From contig QANZ01019796.1 in assembly GCA_003254925.1 (NCBI GenBank), positions 62,001 through 126,000 of the forward strand: a stretch of DNA of 64,000 nucleotides, in the 5' to 3' direction. Source of the stretch: Chamaecrista fasciculata. Taxonomy: Eukaryota > Streptophyta > Magnoliopsida > Fabales > Fabaceae. Of this stretch, positions 33,372 through 43,980 are shown piece by piece; the first letter of the stretch is position 1, and the number at the start of each line of letters is the position of its first letter. Position numbers and translations under genes: made by a program. The notes beneath the pieces were generated by a model. The model was not told where the DNA came from, ran no database searches, and was given only the letters and a program-made list of their open reading frames with translations.

Positions 33372-33484
33372 ATTCTGGTATCAGAGCTTTATGGTTGTAT
33401 CCATTGGGAAATTGTGAAAAACTATTTTTTTTCCTCTCCTATACACCTTCGTGAGATTTTTTTTTTGTTGGAGCATTTTGTGAG

Positions 33485-36400
33485 ATGGCAACAACTATTG
33501 TGTCTTCGTCTTCGCAGCCACTCATACCGATTTTCAATGGTGAAAAGTATGAGTTTTGGAGTATTAAGATGAAGACCTTTTTCGTGTCTCAAGGTCTTTG
33601 GGAGTTGGTACGTGTTGGGTTTGTGGATTTAACTGATGCAGATGAAGAGACAGAAGCAAGGTTGTTTGAGACTAGAAAGAAGGATGCTAAGGCTTTGTTC
33701 TTTATTCAACAAGCAGTTCACGAAACAAGCGAGCTTTGCAGAGAACACTGTTAGTGAAAGTAAGTTGTTTATGGCTGTTGCTTTTGAAAAAGATAAAATT
33801 GATGATGTTTGGTATTTGGATAGTGGATGTTCCAATCATATGTGTGGGAATAGGTCTCTCTTTAAGGAGATTGATGAGTCCAAAAAATCAGATGTGACAT
33901 TGGGAGATAACAAGAAGATTCAGGTTGAAGGAAAAGGTACCGTTAGCATTACAACAAAGCAAGGTAATGCTAAACTTTTACATGATGTGCAGTATGTACC
34001 TAGTTTGTCTCACAATCTGATTAGTGTTGGGCAATTGATGATTGGTGGATATTCACTTTTGTTTGATAATGGTTTCTGCATTATTAAAGATCAATATAGT
34101 CATATTGTTGCTAAAGTTGAAATGGCTCATAATAAGATGTTTCCTCTTGAAGTTTCAATGATTGAGCAGTATGCTATGATTGCTAGTGGTGATGATGAGA
34201 CTAGATTATGACATTTAAGATATGGGCATTTGCATATTAATGGGCTGAAGTCGTTGTGTCAAAAAGAAATGGTTTATGGTTTGCCTTTGGTGAAAAATCT
34301 TGATTTTTGTGAAGGTTGTGTTTATGGCAAGCAGAGTAAAAAGTCATTTCCTGTAGGAAAGTCTTGGAGAGCCTCGCAGTGTCTTGAGTTAGTACATGCA
34401 GATTTGTGTGGGCCAATGAATACAGAATCTCTTGGTGGTAGTCTGTATTTTTTGCTGTTTACAGATGATTACAGTCGTATGAGTTGGGTCTACTTTTTGC
34501 GGTGTAAGTCTGAAGCTTTTGATAGGTTCAAGGAGTTTAAGGCATTAGTGGAACGGAAAAGTGGTATTTTAATTAAGACACTTCGAACTAATCATGGAGG
34601 TGAATTTGTATCTAATAATTTTAATGATTATTGTGCTGAAAATGGTATTCACAGGGAGCTTACAGCACCATATACATCAGAGCAGAATGGTGTAGCTGAG
34701 ATATGGTGCAGAAGCGGTTGCAACAACAATATATCTTCTGAATGTGTCTCCTACAAAAGTTGTCATGAATCAAACTCCATTTGAGGCTTGGATGGGTAGG
34801 AGGCCAACGGTAAGCCACTTAAAAATTTTGGGTTTCATAGCTTATGCTTTGGTTAAAACCCATATTCGTAAATTTGATGAGAAATCTGAAAAATGTATTT
34901 TTGTTGGGTATTGTTCTCAATCCAAAGCATATAAGTTGTATAACCCCATGATTGGCAAGACCTTTGTTAGTAGGGATGTGGTGTTTAATGAAGATGAGAA
35001 ATGGGTTTGGAGTTCAGAAAATGACCACCAGCATATTCAGGTGTTTGAAGAAAGTAGTGCACCTTTTCAGGAAATGCCTATCACTAGCTCCTTAGTCACT
35101 TCTCCTCCTTCAAGCAATGGTTCATCACCATCAAGTTCTAGCAGTTCAACTCCTCCAAGGAGATTCAGATCCTTGAAGGAAATTTATGACTCTTGTACCT
35201 TTGGTTTGCTTGTTTCAGATCCTACTTGTTTTGCAGAAGCTGAAAAGAATAAGGAGTGTTGCAAAGCCATGGAAGAGGAGATTTTGGCTATTTAGAAAAA
35301 TCAAACTTGGGATTTGGTAGAATTACCGGAGGGAAAGAATGTCATTGGGCTCAAATGGGTGTTCAAAACAAAGTGTCATGCAGATGGGAGCATCCAGAGA
35401 CATAAGGCAAGGCTTGTAGTGAAAGGTTACTCTCAACAACAGGAAGTTGACTTTGATGAGACATTTTCTCTCGTTGCTCGTTTTGAAACGGTAAGACCAT
35501 TCTTAGCCTTGGCTGCTCAATTAAGTTGGCATGTGTATCAATTTGATGTGAAATCTGCCTTCTTGAATGGTGATTTGGAGGAAGAAGTTTATGTCTCACA
35601 ACCAGAAGGTTTTGTAGTTGATGGGAAAGAAGATAAAGTTTACAGGTTGAAGAAGGCACTTTATGGCTTAAAGCAGGCACCACGGGCATGGTACTTCAAG
35701 ATTGATTCTTATTTCTTGGAGAATGGTTTTGAAAGGAGTGAAAATGAGCCAACTCTTTATTTGAAGAGGGAAGGTAAAACTGTGCTTTTGTTGGTTTGCC
35801 TTTATGTTGATGATATGATTTATATGGGCTCAAATGATTCTGTTATTGCTGAAGTTAGAGATTGTATGATGAGGAGGTTTGAGATGTCTAATTTGGGTCT
35901 TTTGCATTATTTTCTTGGTCTTGAGGTGAAACAAGGTGTTGATGGAATTTTTATTTCACAAAGAAAATATGCAATTGATCTTTTGAAGAGGTTTAATATG
36001 ATGAATAATAAAGTTGCTGCAACAACTATGAATATTAATGAGAAGTTGTGTCGTGATGATGATGCTGAATTAGCAGATGGAACGTATTATAGAAGTCTTG
36101 TTGGTGGTTTGAACTACTTGTCACATACAAGACCAGATATTGCTTTTTCTGTTGGTGTTGTTTCTAAGTATATGCATAATCCTAGCAAACTTCATCTTGG
36201 GGCTGCAAAGAGGATATTGAGATATATTGCTGGAACAACAGGGCATGGAATTTGGTACTCAAGAGTGTCAAATTTCATATTGACTGGTTTTACTGATAGT
36301 GATTGGGTTGGTAGTAATAATGATAGAAAAAGTACATCTGGTTTTGTGTTTAATCTTGGTTCAGATGCAGTTTCTTGGAGTTCAAAGAAGCAAGAAGTGG

Positions 36401-36780
36401 TGGCTCTATCAACTTCAGAAGCTGAGTATATTATAGCAACTTCTACAGCTTGTCAAGCTGTTTGGCTAAGGAGGTTACTTGCAGATTTTAATCAGGAGCA
36501 GTTTGGTGCAACTGAGATCTTTTGTGATAATAGATCAACAGTTGCAATGACAAAAAATCCAGCAATTCATGGTAGGACCAAGCATATTGATATCCGGTAT
36601 CATTTCATTCGGAAGCTTGTCTCTACTGAAGAAATCGTTTTGAAGAATTGTGATACAAGTGAGCAGCTTGCAGATATATTTACAAAGGCTTTGTCACAAG
36701 CAAAACATGAGCATTTCAGGGACCAACTTGGAGTCACCATATTTGAATCAAGGGGGAGTGTTAATAATAATAATAATTAA
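33485..36780 (+). pseudogene. Copia B: gag-pol, internally deleted
   Basis: Gag starts at ATG 33485 (MATTIVSSSSQPLIPIFNGE) but jumps near 33720 into a different frame. Most of gag, including the zinc knuckle, is missing. Protease follows (YLDSGCSNHMCG), then GAG-pre-integrase (HLRYGHLHINGL), integrase, reverse transcriptase with YVDDM (about 35805) and RNase H (TDSDWVGSNNDRKSTSGF, LSTSEAEY). Two point stops interrupt it: TGA at 34209-34211 where the family has Trp, and TAG at 35293-35295 where it usually has Glu. The integrase core has Asn where the second catalytic Asp is expected (LRTNHGGEF). About 20-30 codons are deleted after GVAE (about 34698), again shifting frame. It is non-functional as it stands. 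Lineage not assigned. Confidence 0.9.
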
Positions 36781-37299
36781 TTATTAACATTTGTGATTCA
36801 AAGTGTGCTCACGTCCTGTAACCGTTTGCATTTTATTTCTTTTATTTATTAATTAGTTAGTCTAAGTCAGTAGTTAATGGGATTGTGCATCCTATTTTTC
36901 CGGTTCTTGTTGCGTCAATTTCTGCGTCTTAGTTTGTTTCCGTTTTTAAGCTATATTGAGTTTACTTCTATAAATTAATTTTGTACGCACAGTTGCTCAT
37001 ATAATAAAGTTGGCAAAACACCATTTCGTGCCCCTAACGTTTGTAGTGATTTTCAGTTATGCCCCTAACATTTCATTTTGTTCAGACATGCCCTCAATGT
37101 GAAACTAATGTTTCAATTATGGCCCCAATTTTGACTCAATGCCCATGTGGCAATTTTTTTTTACTTATGTGTCATTTTTTTTGTCTACGTGACATGATGA
37201 CTGGACATTCTTATTTTTTATTCCACCGTGGCATAATGACTGGATTTACATTTTTGAACATAAAAATTGAGTAAACTAGAAAATCAGTCCCTGGATTCA

Positions 37300-37870
37300 C
37301 ATTTTTCATCATTTTCATTAATTTTAGTCCCAAATCCTCAAAATAAAATTGTTAAGTGTCCCAAAACTCTTCCAAACATTTCAATTTAGTCCTTAAAAAT
37401 ATTAAAAACCCTAAACCTAAACCCTAATCCCCATTATTTTCAATTCCCCTTCTTTTTCATCATCTTCATTCATTTTAGTCTCAAATCCTCAAAATAAAAT
37501 TGTAAAGTGTCCTAAAACTCTTTTAGACATTCCAATTTAGTCCTTAAAAGTATTAAAAACCCTAAACTCCAAACTCTAAACCCTAAAACTATAAACCCTA
37601 AACCTTAAAACCTAAACCCTAAACTCTAAAAAAATCTAATTTGAGTAATTATGTATCTCACTCATTCTTATCCCATTATTCTCAATTCCCCCTCTTTTTA
37701 TTATTTTCATTCATTTTAGTCCCAAATCCTCAAAATAAAATTGTAAAGTGTCCTAAAACTCTTCCAAACCTTCTGATTTAGTCCTTAAAAATATTAAAAA
37801 CCCTTAAACCTTGAACCCCAAAACTCAAATTCCTAAACCATAAATCATTCACCATTAAAAAAAATTAGTT
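37300..37870. repeat. Triplicated internal unit with degenerate telomere-like tracts
   Basis: Three copies of a block (starting about 37318, 37475 and 37718) share AATCCTCAAAATAAAATTGT, GTGTCCYAAAACTCTT and TTAGTCCTTAAAARTATTAA, followed by AAACCCTAAACC-type tracts. The longest degenerate (CCCTAAA)n stretch is about 37555-37630. It lies wholly inside the Mutator-like element, so it is not a chromosome end. Short ATC trinucleotide runs follow (37870-37985). Confidence 0.8.
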
Positions 37871-37989
37871 CATCATCAGTTGATCATCATCATCATCATC
37901 ATTCATCAGTTCATCATCCAAAAATTAAAAAATAATCCTAAAAATTAAAAAAAAAACATCGTTCATCATCATCATCATCAGTTTATCAA

Positions 37990-38450
37990 AGGCTAAAGAC
38001 ACCCTCAACAAACAATAATCCAGATCTGGCCGTCGCCCAATTTGCAAGGATGCGTTCTTCGAAATTTTCGTCAAATCTAGAAGCTAATCGTTAAACGAGT
38101 TACATAATCTTGTAATTCATCTTCTTCCGATTCTTTTGGTCTATTTTGCGTAGTCTAAGAGCCTATGTATCGCCGGATTGAAAATTTCACGTCCTTGAGT
38201 TCTTGAAATCGTTGATTTCGATTCATCAATTCCAGAAGCATTTTGGCCAATCGGATTTTCCAGATCTTCTCGTCTTAAAGAAACGATTCATTCTGTTGTT
38301 TGTTTGCCGGAAACGACGAAAGAAAAACGCCGAATCCGGCGGGTTGAGCGGCAGCTCCGTTTTGGGCAACAGGTCAGGTAGCGAGAGGTTGAAGATGACC
38401 TCTTCGCTAAAATTGCCTTTTTGGTCCTTCCAGTTTTGTGAAACTTGCGT
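37990..38450 (+). other. Higher-GC segment inside the Mutator-like element, possibly captured
   Basis: Between the telomere-like repeats and the right TIR the base composition rises, with GATCTGGCCGTCGCC, CGCCGGATTG and CCGAATCCGGCGGG. A short frame (38203-38487, plus) runs through it but shows no domain. Capture of a host gene's 5' region is my inference; the segment could also be ancestral to the element. Confidence 0.4.
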
Positions 38451-38857
38451 TTTGGTCCAGCAGTTATTTAAATTAAAAAAAATGTAAATCCAGGGACTGA
38501 TTTGCTAGTTTACTCAATTTTTATGTTCAAAAATGTAAATCCAGTCATCATGCCACAGTGGAATAAAAAATAGGAATGTCCAGTCATCATGCCATGTAGA
38601 CAAAAAAAATGAGACATAAGTAAAAACAATTGCCACATGGGCATTGAGTCAAAATTGGGGGCAGAATTGAAACGTTGGTTTAACATTGAGGGCACGTCTG
38701 AACAAAATGAAACGTTAGGGGCATAATTGAAAATCACTGCAAACGTTAGGGGCACGAAAGGGTGTTTTGCCAATAAAGTATTATTCAGCCTTTTGGTGCA
38801 TCTCTATTTTTTGCTTCTTTCGTTTTAGTCCCTTCAACCCTCTTTTCCAACAACATG

Positions 38858-39945
38858 GCACCCACTGCAAAATTAGAAGTATCACAAGAAATCTCAAAAG
38901 GTAAATTCCAGTTAGGTGCAACTAAGATAGGAGGAGAAGTCAGCAAAGCCTTATGATTATCAAAAGCAATTTTGCAAGAATCATCAAAGACAAAATCAGC
39001 ATCTTTTAGAAGAAGACATGTGAGAGGTCGGGCAATGACACTAAAATTCCTTATCAACCTCCTATAAGACCATGCATGCCCCAAGAAGGAACGAACCTCC
39101 TTGAGGTTTGTAGGATAAGGAAGAGAGGCTATCACTTCAATTTTTTTCCCTATCAACCTCAATCCCTTTTTTAGAGATCCAATGACCTAACACAATACCA
39201 GAATTAACCTATGACATTTTTCAAAGTTCAAAATTAGATTCTTGTCAATGCATCTCTTCAGAACATTCTTCAAATTATCAAGACAGATATCAAAGGAATT
39301 TCCATAAATAGTAAAATCATCCATAAACACTTCCATACTTTCCTCAAGGAATTCATTAAAAATGGACATCATACACCTTTGGAAGGTTCTTGGAGCATTG
39401 AACATCCCAAATGGCATCCGTCTGTAGGCAAAAGTTCCGAAGGGACAAGTGAATGTCGTCTTATCTTGGTCCTCTGGAGCAATAAGCACCTGAAAGTAAC
39501 CTTAAAAACCATCAAGGAAATAGTAATGAGATTTTCCAGCCAATCGCACAAGCATTTGATCATTAAAAGGTAAAGGAAAGTGGTCCTTTTGTGTGGCGTC
39601 ATTCAGCTTCCTATAGTCAATACACACACGCCATGAATTTTGGACACGAGTGGCAATCAATTCGTTTTTATCATTTTTAACTACTGTCATTCCACTTTTC
39701 TTAAGAACCACTTGGACCGGACTCACCCACTCACTATCTAAAATAGGGTATATGATACCCGCACTCAAAAGCTTGGTGACCTCTTTCTTAACAACCTCTA
39801 GGATCAATGGGTTAAGACGCCTTTGGGGTTGTCTTTTGGGTTTGGAGTCGGTCTCTAGGAGAATCCTATGGGTGCAAACTGAGAGATTAATACCCGGAAT
39901 ATCTGATAATGACCACCCAATGACTCCCTTAAATTCCATTAACAC
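38858..39945 (-). pseudogene. Athila-like reverse transcriptase and start of RNase H
   Basis: The minus strand from 39945 shows EWVSPVQVVLKKSGMTVV, CIDYRKLNDATQKDHFPLPF, then FGTFAYRRMPFGMFNAPRTF and the catalytic EVFMDDFTIYGNS (near 39325). From 39162 come SLGHAWSYRRLIRNFS-like connection sequence and RNase H (FEISCDTSNFAVGA). An in-frame stop follows YYFLDGF (39502), and the pieces use more than one frame. The Copia B insertion cuts it at 38858. Confidence 0.85.
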
Positions 39946-39966
39946 CTCTATTAATCTAGACTCTTC

Positions 39967-41977
39967 TTATGGGGAAAAACTGTTTGAAATAATTATGGGT
40001 AATTTTTCATCCTCTGCTAAGAAAAAATATTTAAGATTGGAAGGAAGGTTTTTCAGTTCTATTGTGGGTGGTTGGATAATGGAAGGAACAAGTTGTTTGA
40101 CTTCTAAGGGTAAAAGCTCACGCTCCCCCACACTTTCAGAAACAGTGAAGACACTGTTGAAATTCACAACTTCTCTAACTTCCCTGTTATGAATATGGTT
40201 AGCCTCACCTGTATGATCATCAGTAGTAACAATTGGAGTATCATAGACAAAATCAATTTGTGCTAAAGTTAGTGGAGGTATTTGAATGGTACGATCAACT
40301 ATCGAGTAGTTGAGACTAGTCTCATTGCCTCCACAAGCACAAATATCAGGAGGAGAGAAGAAAGAAAGAAAAGGAGAACTCAGGTCATCATTAGTCAGTT
40401 TAAAATCACACAAATACATATCAGGGGATAGGGATGGCAACGAATAGGATACCCTAAATTTTATCGCTATTTGTATCCGTATCCGTTCATTCTCTACAAT
40501 ATCCGTATCCGATATCCGGTATCCGACGGGTACCCTAAATATCCAAAATACCCAAAAATAATGGATATAGGATACAATATCCTAATTCAAAAGTCGGATA
40601 TATCCGATATTCGATATCCAATATCCGTTAATTAAAAATATAATAAAAAATGTATAAAATATAATAAAATATTTATATTATAGGGTATCGGTTACCGGGT
40701 ACCCTAACTATCCGTTCATTTCGGACGGATACCGGATAGTTGATTTTTTATTTTTCAATACCCGTACCCTATCCAATATCCGATATTTTTTATGGGTGGA
40801 TTCAGACGGGTATCCTAAATACCCACCCAAATGGCCATCCCTATTAAGGGAGGAACACAAATCATCATTAATTCCAAAAGCATCAATAGCATTTAGTCGT
40901 AACAATGAATAATCCTCATTCGGATATTTCATAGCCTCATACATATTAAAAGAGATCTTTTGATCTCCCACCTCCATTGTGATCCTGTCATCTTTCATGC
41001 TAATTAGGGTATTAGCATTCCTCAAGAAACACCTTCCTAAAATCAATGTTGTGTCATTCGACACTCCATTGTTCATATCAAGCACATAAAAATCAACGGG
41101 AAATACAAGATTTTTAACCTTCACTAACACATCCTCAACAATGCCTATTGGGTGTCTAAGTGTCCTATTAGCTAGTTGTAACACCATGCTTGTTTTTCTT
41201 GCAGATTTAATACCCAAGGACTCAGACAACTTTTGGCATAACATTTATGGCAGCCCCCAAATCTAGCAATGCACCATTTACAGTTATTCTTCCTATTGTG
41301 CATGGAATGTTGAATGATCCAGGGTCTTGACATTTAATTGGTAGTTCAGGTTTAAAAACTTCTGAGACATTTGAACTAACCTGAATTCTTTCATTTGGCT
41401 TAAATTTCCTCTTATTAGTGCACAAATCTTTAAGAAATTTAGCATATTTAGGCACCTTCTGAACTAGTTTTAATAGAGGAGAATTCACTTCTAATTTGCT
41501 AAACAAGTCTAGAATTTCCTTATCCTGCTTCTCATCATGATGTTTTCTACTTTTTAAGTAAGAAGAGGGAAAATGAAGATGTTTAAGACATACCTCCTTG
41601 CCTTTATCCTTGCTAGGTTGTGGAGGTGGAGCTTTGGTTTGAGAAGACTGAGGTTGTGATGAAGATGATTGAGCTGTTTCAACCTCAGCTTGGCTTGTAA
41701 TGTGCTCTTCCGCATGCTCATCTTCAGGTTCATCAATTACTTGAGCCTCTTGTTCAACCCTCTTACGATGTGGGTCAGGAAGTTCTTTCACACTCCACAA
41801 ATTAATAGCATTCAATGATTTGGGGTTGATCAATGTGTTTGAAGGCATACCTCCACTAGACTGTGTTTGGCGATCATTGAAAGAGTTAGAAACTTGAGTG
41901 ACATACCCGCTCAAATTCTCATGTTTTGTCTTCATTAGCTCCATATCCTTGAAAAGAGCATTGATATTCTCAGACAT
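39967..41977 (-). pseudogene. Athila-like gag C-terminus and aspartic protease region
   Basis: The minus strand from 41977 begins MSENINALFKDMELMKTKHE, a low-complexity Glu/Ser/Gln/Pro stretch, then CTIGRITVNGALLDLGAAIN, the Athila-type protease active site with Asp in DLGA (about 41260). Continuing from 41244: LSESLGIKSA, ILGRCFLRNANTLISM, up to 40852. There a hAT-type MITE (40429-40843) interrupts, and coding resumes at 40428 (MYLCDFKLTNDD) to 39967. One frame change occurs near 41230, just past the active site. Confidence 0.8.
40429..40843. mobile_element. hAT-type MITE (415 bp) in the Athila-like element
   Basis: The TIRs start TAGGGATGGCAACG on the left and TAGGGATGGCCATTTGGGTG on the reverse of the right end, typical of hAT. 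The 8-bp flanks are TCAGGGGA (40421-40428) and TTAAGGGA (40844-40851), matching at 6 of 8. The interior is rich in GGATATCC, TATCCG and GGGTACCC palindromes and is non-coding. Confidence 0.85.
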
Positions 41978-42366
41978 GCCCCCATTTCTCTTTTAATTTC
42001 ATTAAAACTACCGGAGATATTCTAAGCTAATGTGAGATTCGCTTCTTGAAGACTTTTTCGCATTGAGGTATTTGTCTCTTGGAAGCACTTCAACATAGCC
42101 TGAAGTTCATTATCTTTCCCAGATCTTTGCTCAATTGGTACAACGGCAGTGGAGGTAGGCTTTTGTTGAAAATTTTCATAGGAAGAAGCTCCTCCTTGAT
42201 TACCACCTCCCCATCTAAATCCACGATGATTCTGCCACCCTTGGTTAAACGCTGGAGCAAATTAATCTCTTCTCTGAAACTGTCTTGGTCTTTGTTGTTA
42301 TACAACTCACACCTCCTCATACTGGTGAGGGCGATTCTGGGATATATGCATTACTGTTTGACAAAC

Positions 42367-43116
42367 TTAACAAGATGGTGCAACCATAGCGAAGCATTGA
42401 GGGGGTTGGCGAGCTTGGGTTTGATGTTGGTGTGAAGACATCTGATCAACTTTAGCTGTCAATTTTTCTAAATCGTGGACTATCTTCTCTAACAAAGGAT
42501 CTGAAGCAGCTATTGTAGCGCCGACTTCTTTCAAGGATCTAATATCCCTCACACTCTCATGTTGTCGATCGATGGCAACTGTTTTAATCAAATCCCATGC
42601 CTCCTCATCACTCTTGTTGTACATATTTCCTTTAGCAGCTGAATGCAAAATGTTTACATCTTCTTTATTTAGACCATGGACAAAGTATTCTACTAGACTT
42701 TTCTTGGAGTATTGATGGTTTGGACATGCTTCAAGCATGTCTTGGAATATACTCTAGAAATCAAAGAGATTTTATGTTATATCTTGTCTGGCGGCGGCTA
42801 TTTCTTTCTTGGCTGCTGCAGTTTTGGTAAGAGGGAAGTATTAATTAAGGAAAGCCCGGTGAAAACTTTTCCATGAAGAGTAGGCATCATCGGAAAATCT
42901 AGGTAGATTATTAAACCATGTTCGAGCTTTGCCTTCTAAGGTGAGTTGGAAAATCTTCCACATACAATTGTCCATTGAAACTGCTCTGGGCTTCATGGTC
43001 CTGCAATGCATTCTTAAATTAGATAAATGTAAGTAAGGGTTATCACTAGGTAAACCCTGAAATTTAGGTAAATTATTTAACAAAAGATGATAGGATTCTG
43101 TCAAATAAAACAACAT
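42367..43116 (-). pseudogene. Athila-like gag fragment
   Basis: The minus strand shows LPKFQGLPSDNPYLHLSNL, RMHCRTMKPRAVSMDNC and EGKARTWFNNLPRFSDDAYS from 43116. After stops near 42840-42740 it shows LEACPNHQYSKKSLVEYFVHGL and the rest of the gag core to 42367. This is the retrotransposon gag domain. Similarity begins abruptly near 43116, so the N-terminus, the 5' UTR and the 5' LTR are missing. Confidence 0.8.
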
Positions 43117-43980
43117 AGGACTGAGTATTCATCACTTATATGTTATCAATATATGTAGTCAGAATCAGGAATTTTAAGTTCAAAGCACTTACAAAAATTT
43201 TAAAAGAACATTTCATATCAGGTGCCTCAATTTCTGATCCTTAATATCTATGGCAACCAACCTCATTGCATAAACATAGGAAGTATATTCCCTGGCCTAC
43301 GCATCAGGGAAAAGTACTTTTTTTTTTATTGTTTTCTTTCTGTTAAAAGGAAAATAAACTTTTATTAAGAAGACAGTTTCATAAGATCCAAAGAAATTCA
43401 CAAAGAAAAAAAGAGAATAACGAAATAAAACCAAAACTTTAAGTAAAGAGAATAACCAAATAAAACCAAAACTTTAAGAAGACAGCCAATTATCAAATTT
43501 TTATTTGTAGCAATCTTCTATTTTTCCCATTTTGGTAAAACGAAAAGTCAACATTAGTCTGAATTAAAATTGAAAGTTGAGAAGTTTGAAAAATGAGAGG
43601 GTAGGGTACTGCCATTAAACTTGAAACAGAATGATAAGGTTAGCCCACCCCCCATGTGCGTTTTAATTGCACATGTTCTGTCTCCCACCCACCAGCTGGC
43701 TTGCATTGCCTTTCTCATCAACTCATAAAAGTATATTCCTTTTTTTCAAGTAAGATTAAAAGAAAATATAAATTGTAAAATGAATAAGTTTAGAGGGAAT
43801 AATGTAAACTTACGTTCTTATCAAGAAGCACCATTTCAATACTCTTGATGCTGGTTGGTGAATTGAACTATGATGTAGTCCACAATCTGTGAACTCTAAC
43901 TATTATCCTCCATATTTCCTTGCTTGGATTCAATTGTGATATTGTATGGATTTTTTTAGGCATTGTCTTGATGTTTTATC
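43117..43980. other. Unassigned DNA with a possible LINE 3'-end fragment
   Basis: No gene. On the minus strand, about 43380-43310 reads TTCTTAATAAAAGTTTATTTTCC and ends in an A-rich run, like the 3' end of a plant LINE. A 7-bp inverted pair (CATGTGC and GCACATG, about 43652-43675) occurs where a Helitron 3' hairpin might lie, but the flanking CTRR and host A/T do not fit. Confidence 0.4.

Larger units (their letters stand above)
37012..38771. mobile_element. Mutator-like element (1.76 kb), possible Pack-MULE
   Basis: The TIRs are about 290 bp, imperfect, with termini GGCAAAACACC...CGTGCCCCTAACGTTTG on both ends. The 9-bp target duplication is AATAAAGTT (37003-37011) against AATAAAGTA (38772-38780). 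The uninterrupted 5' LTR shows AATAAAGTA, so the left copy mutated later. It belongs to the same family as the MITE at 13556-13985. There is no transposase. The interior combines triplicated telomere-like sequence (37300-37870) and a higher-GC segment (about 37990-38450) unlike the TIRs. Confidence 0.9.
33050..38852 (+). mobile_element. Copia retrotransposon B, complete ends, inserted in the Athila-like RNase H
   Basis: Both LTRs are present, flanked by the 5-bp target duplication ACATG (33045-33049 and 38853-38857). Joining the flanks restores the Athila-like reading across SNFAVGA and LGQRE. LTR copies differ by about five substitutions and one 3-bp indel in 322 bp (about 98.4% identity, counted by eye), so this is one of the younger insertions. 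Its 3' LTR was later split by a Mutator-like element. The coding region is internally deleted, so it was probably mobilised in trans or decayed after insertion. Confidence 0.92.
36759..38852 (+). repeat. Copia B: 3' LTR, split by a Mutator-like element
   Basis: The LTR starts at 36759 after the polypurine tract AAGGGGGAG. The first 253 bp end at 37011, and the last 72 bp run from 38781 to 38852. The insert between them is the element at 37012-38771 plus one copy of its target site. Taken together the two parts match the 5' LTR end to end. Confidence 0.92.
26979..43120 (-). mobile_element. Athila-like Gypsy retrotransposon, nested and incomplete
   Basis: On the minus strand the order is gag (about 43116-42367), protease region, reverse transcriptase, RNase H, integrase (ending 31393), a long 3' non-coding region and the 3' LTR (27752-26979). 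Protein features match the Athila lineage (LCDLGA-like protease, FMDD reverse transcriptase, NEMPQQP-like and DFMG integrase phrases). The 5' LTR and start of gag are missing at about 43120. It was later invaded by a solo LTR, a hAT MITE and Copia element B. Many stops show it is inactive. Confidence 0.85.

Noticed and set aside
35363..35689. Minus-strand ORF opposite Copia B reverse transcriptase
   Set aside because: Pure antisense shadow of the conserved reverse transcriptase frame.
37555..37630. True telomere or chromosome end
   Set aside because: The tract is degenerate, short and enclosed by Mutator-like TIRs.
43640..43680. Helitron 3' terminus (TTAG plus CATGTGC/GCACATG hairpin)
   Set aside because: The stem is short and the flanking base is G rather than A, so the insertion-site rule fails.
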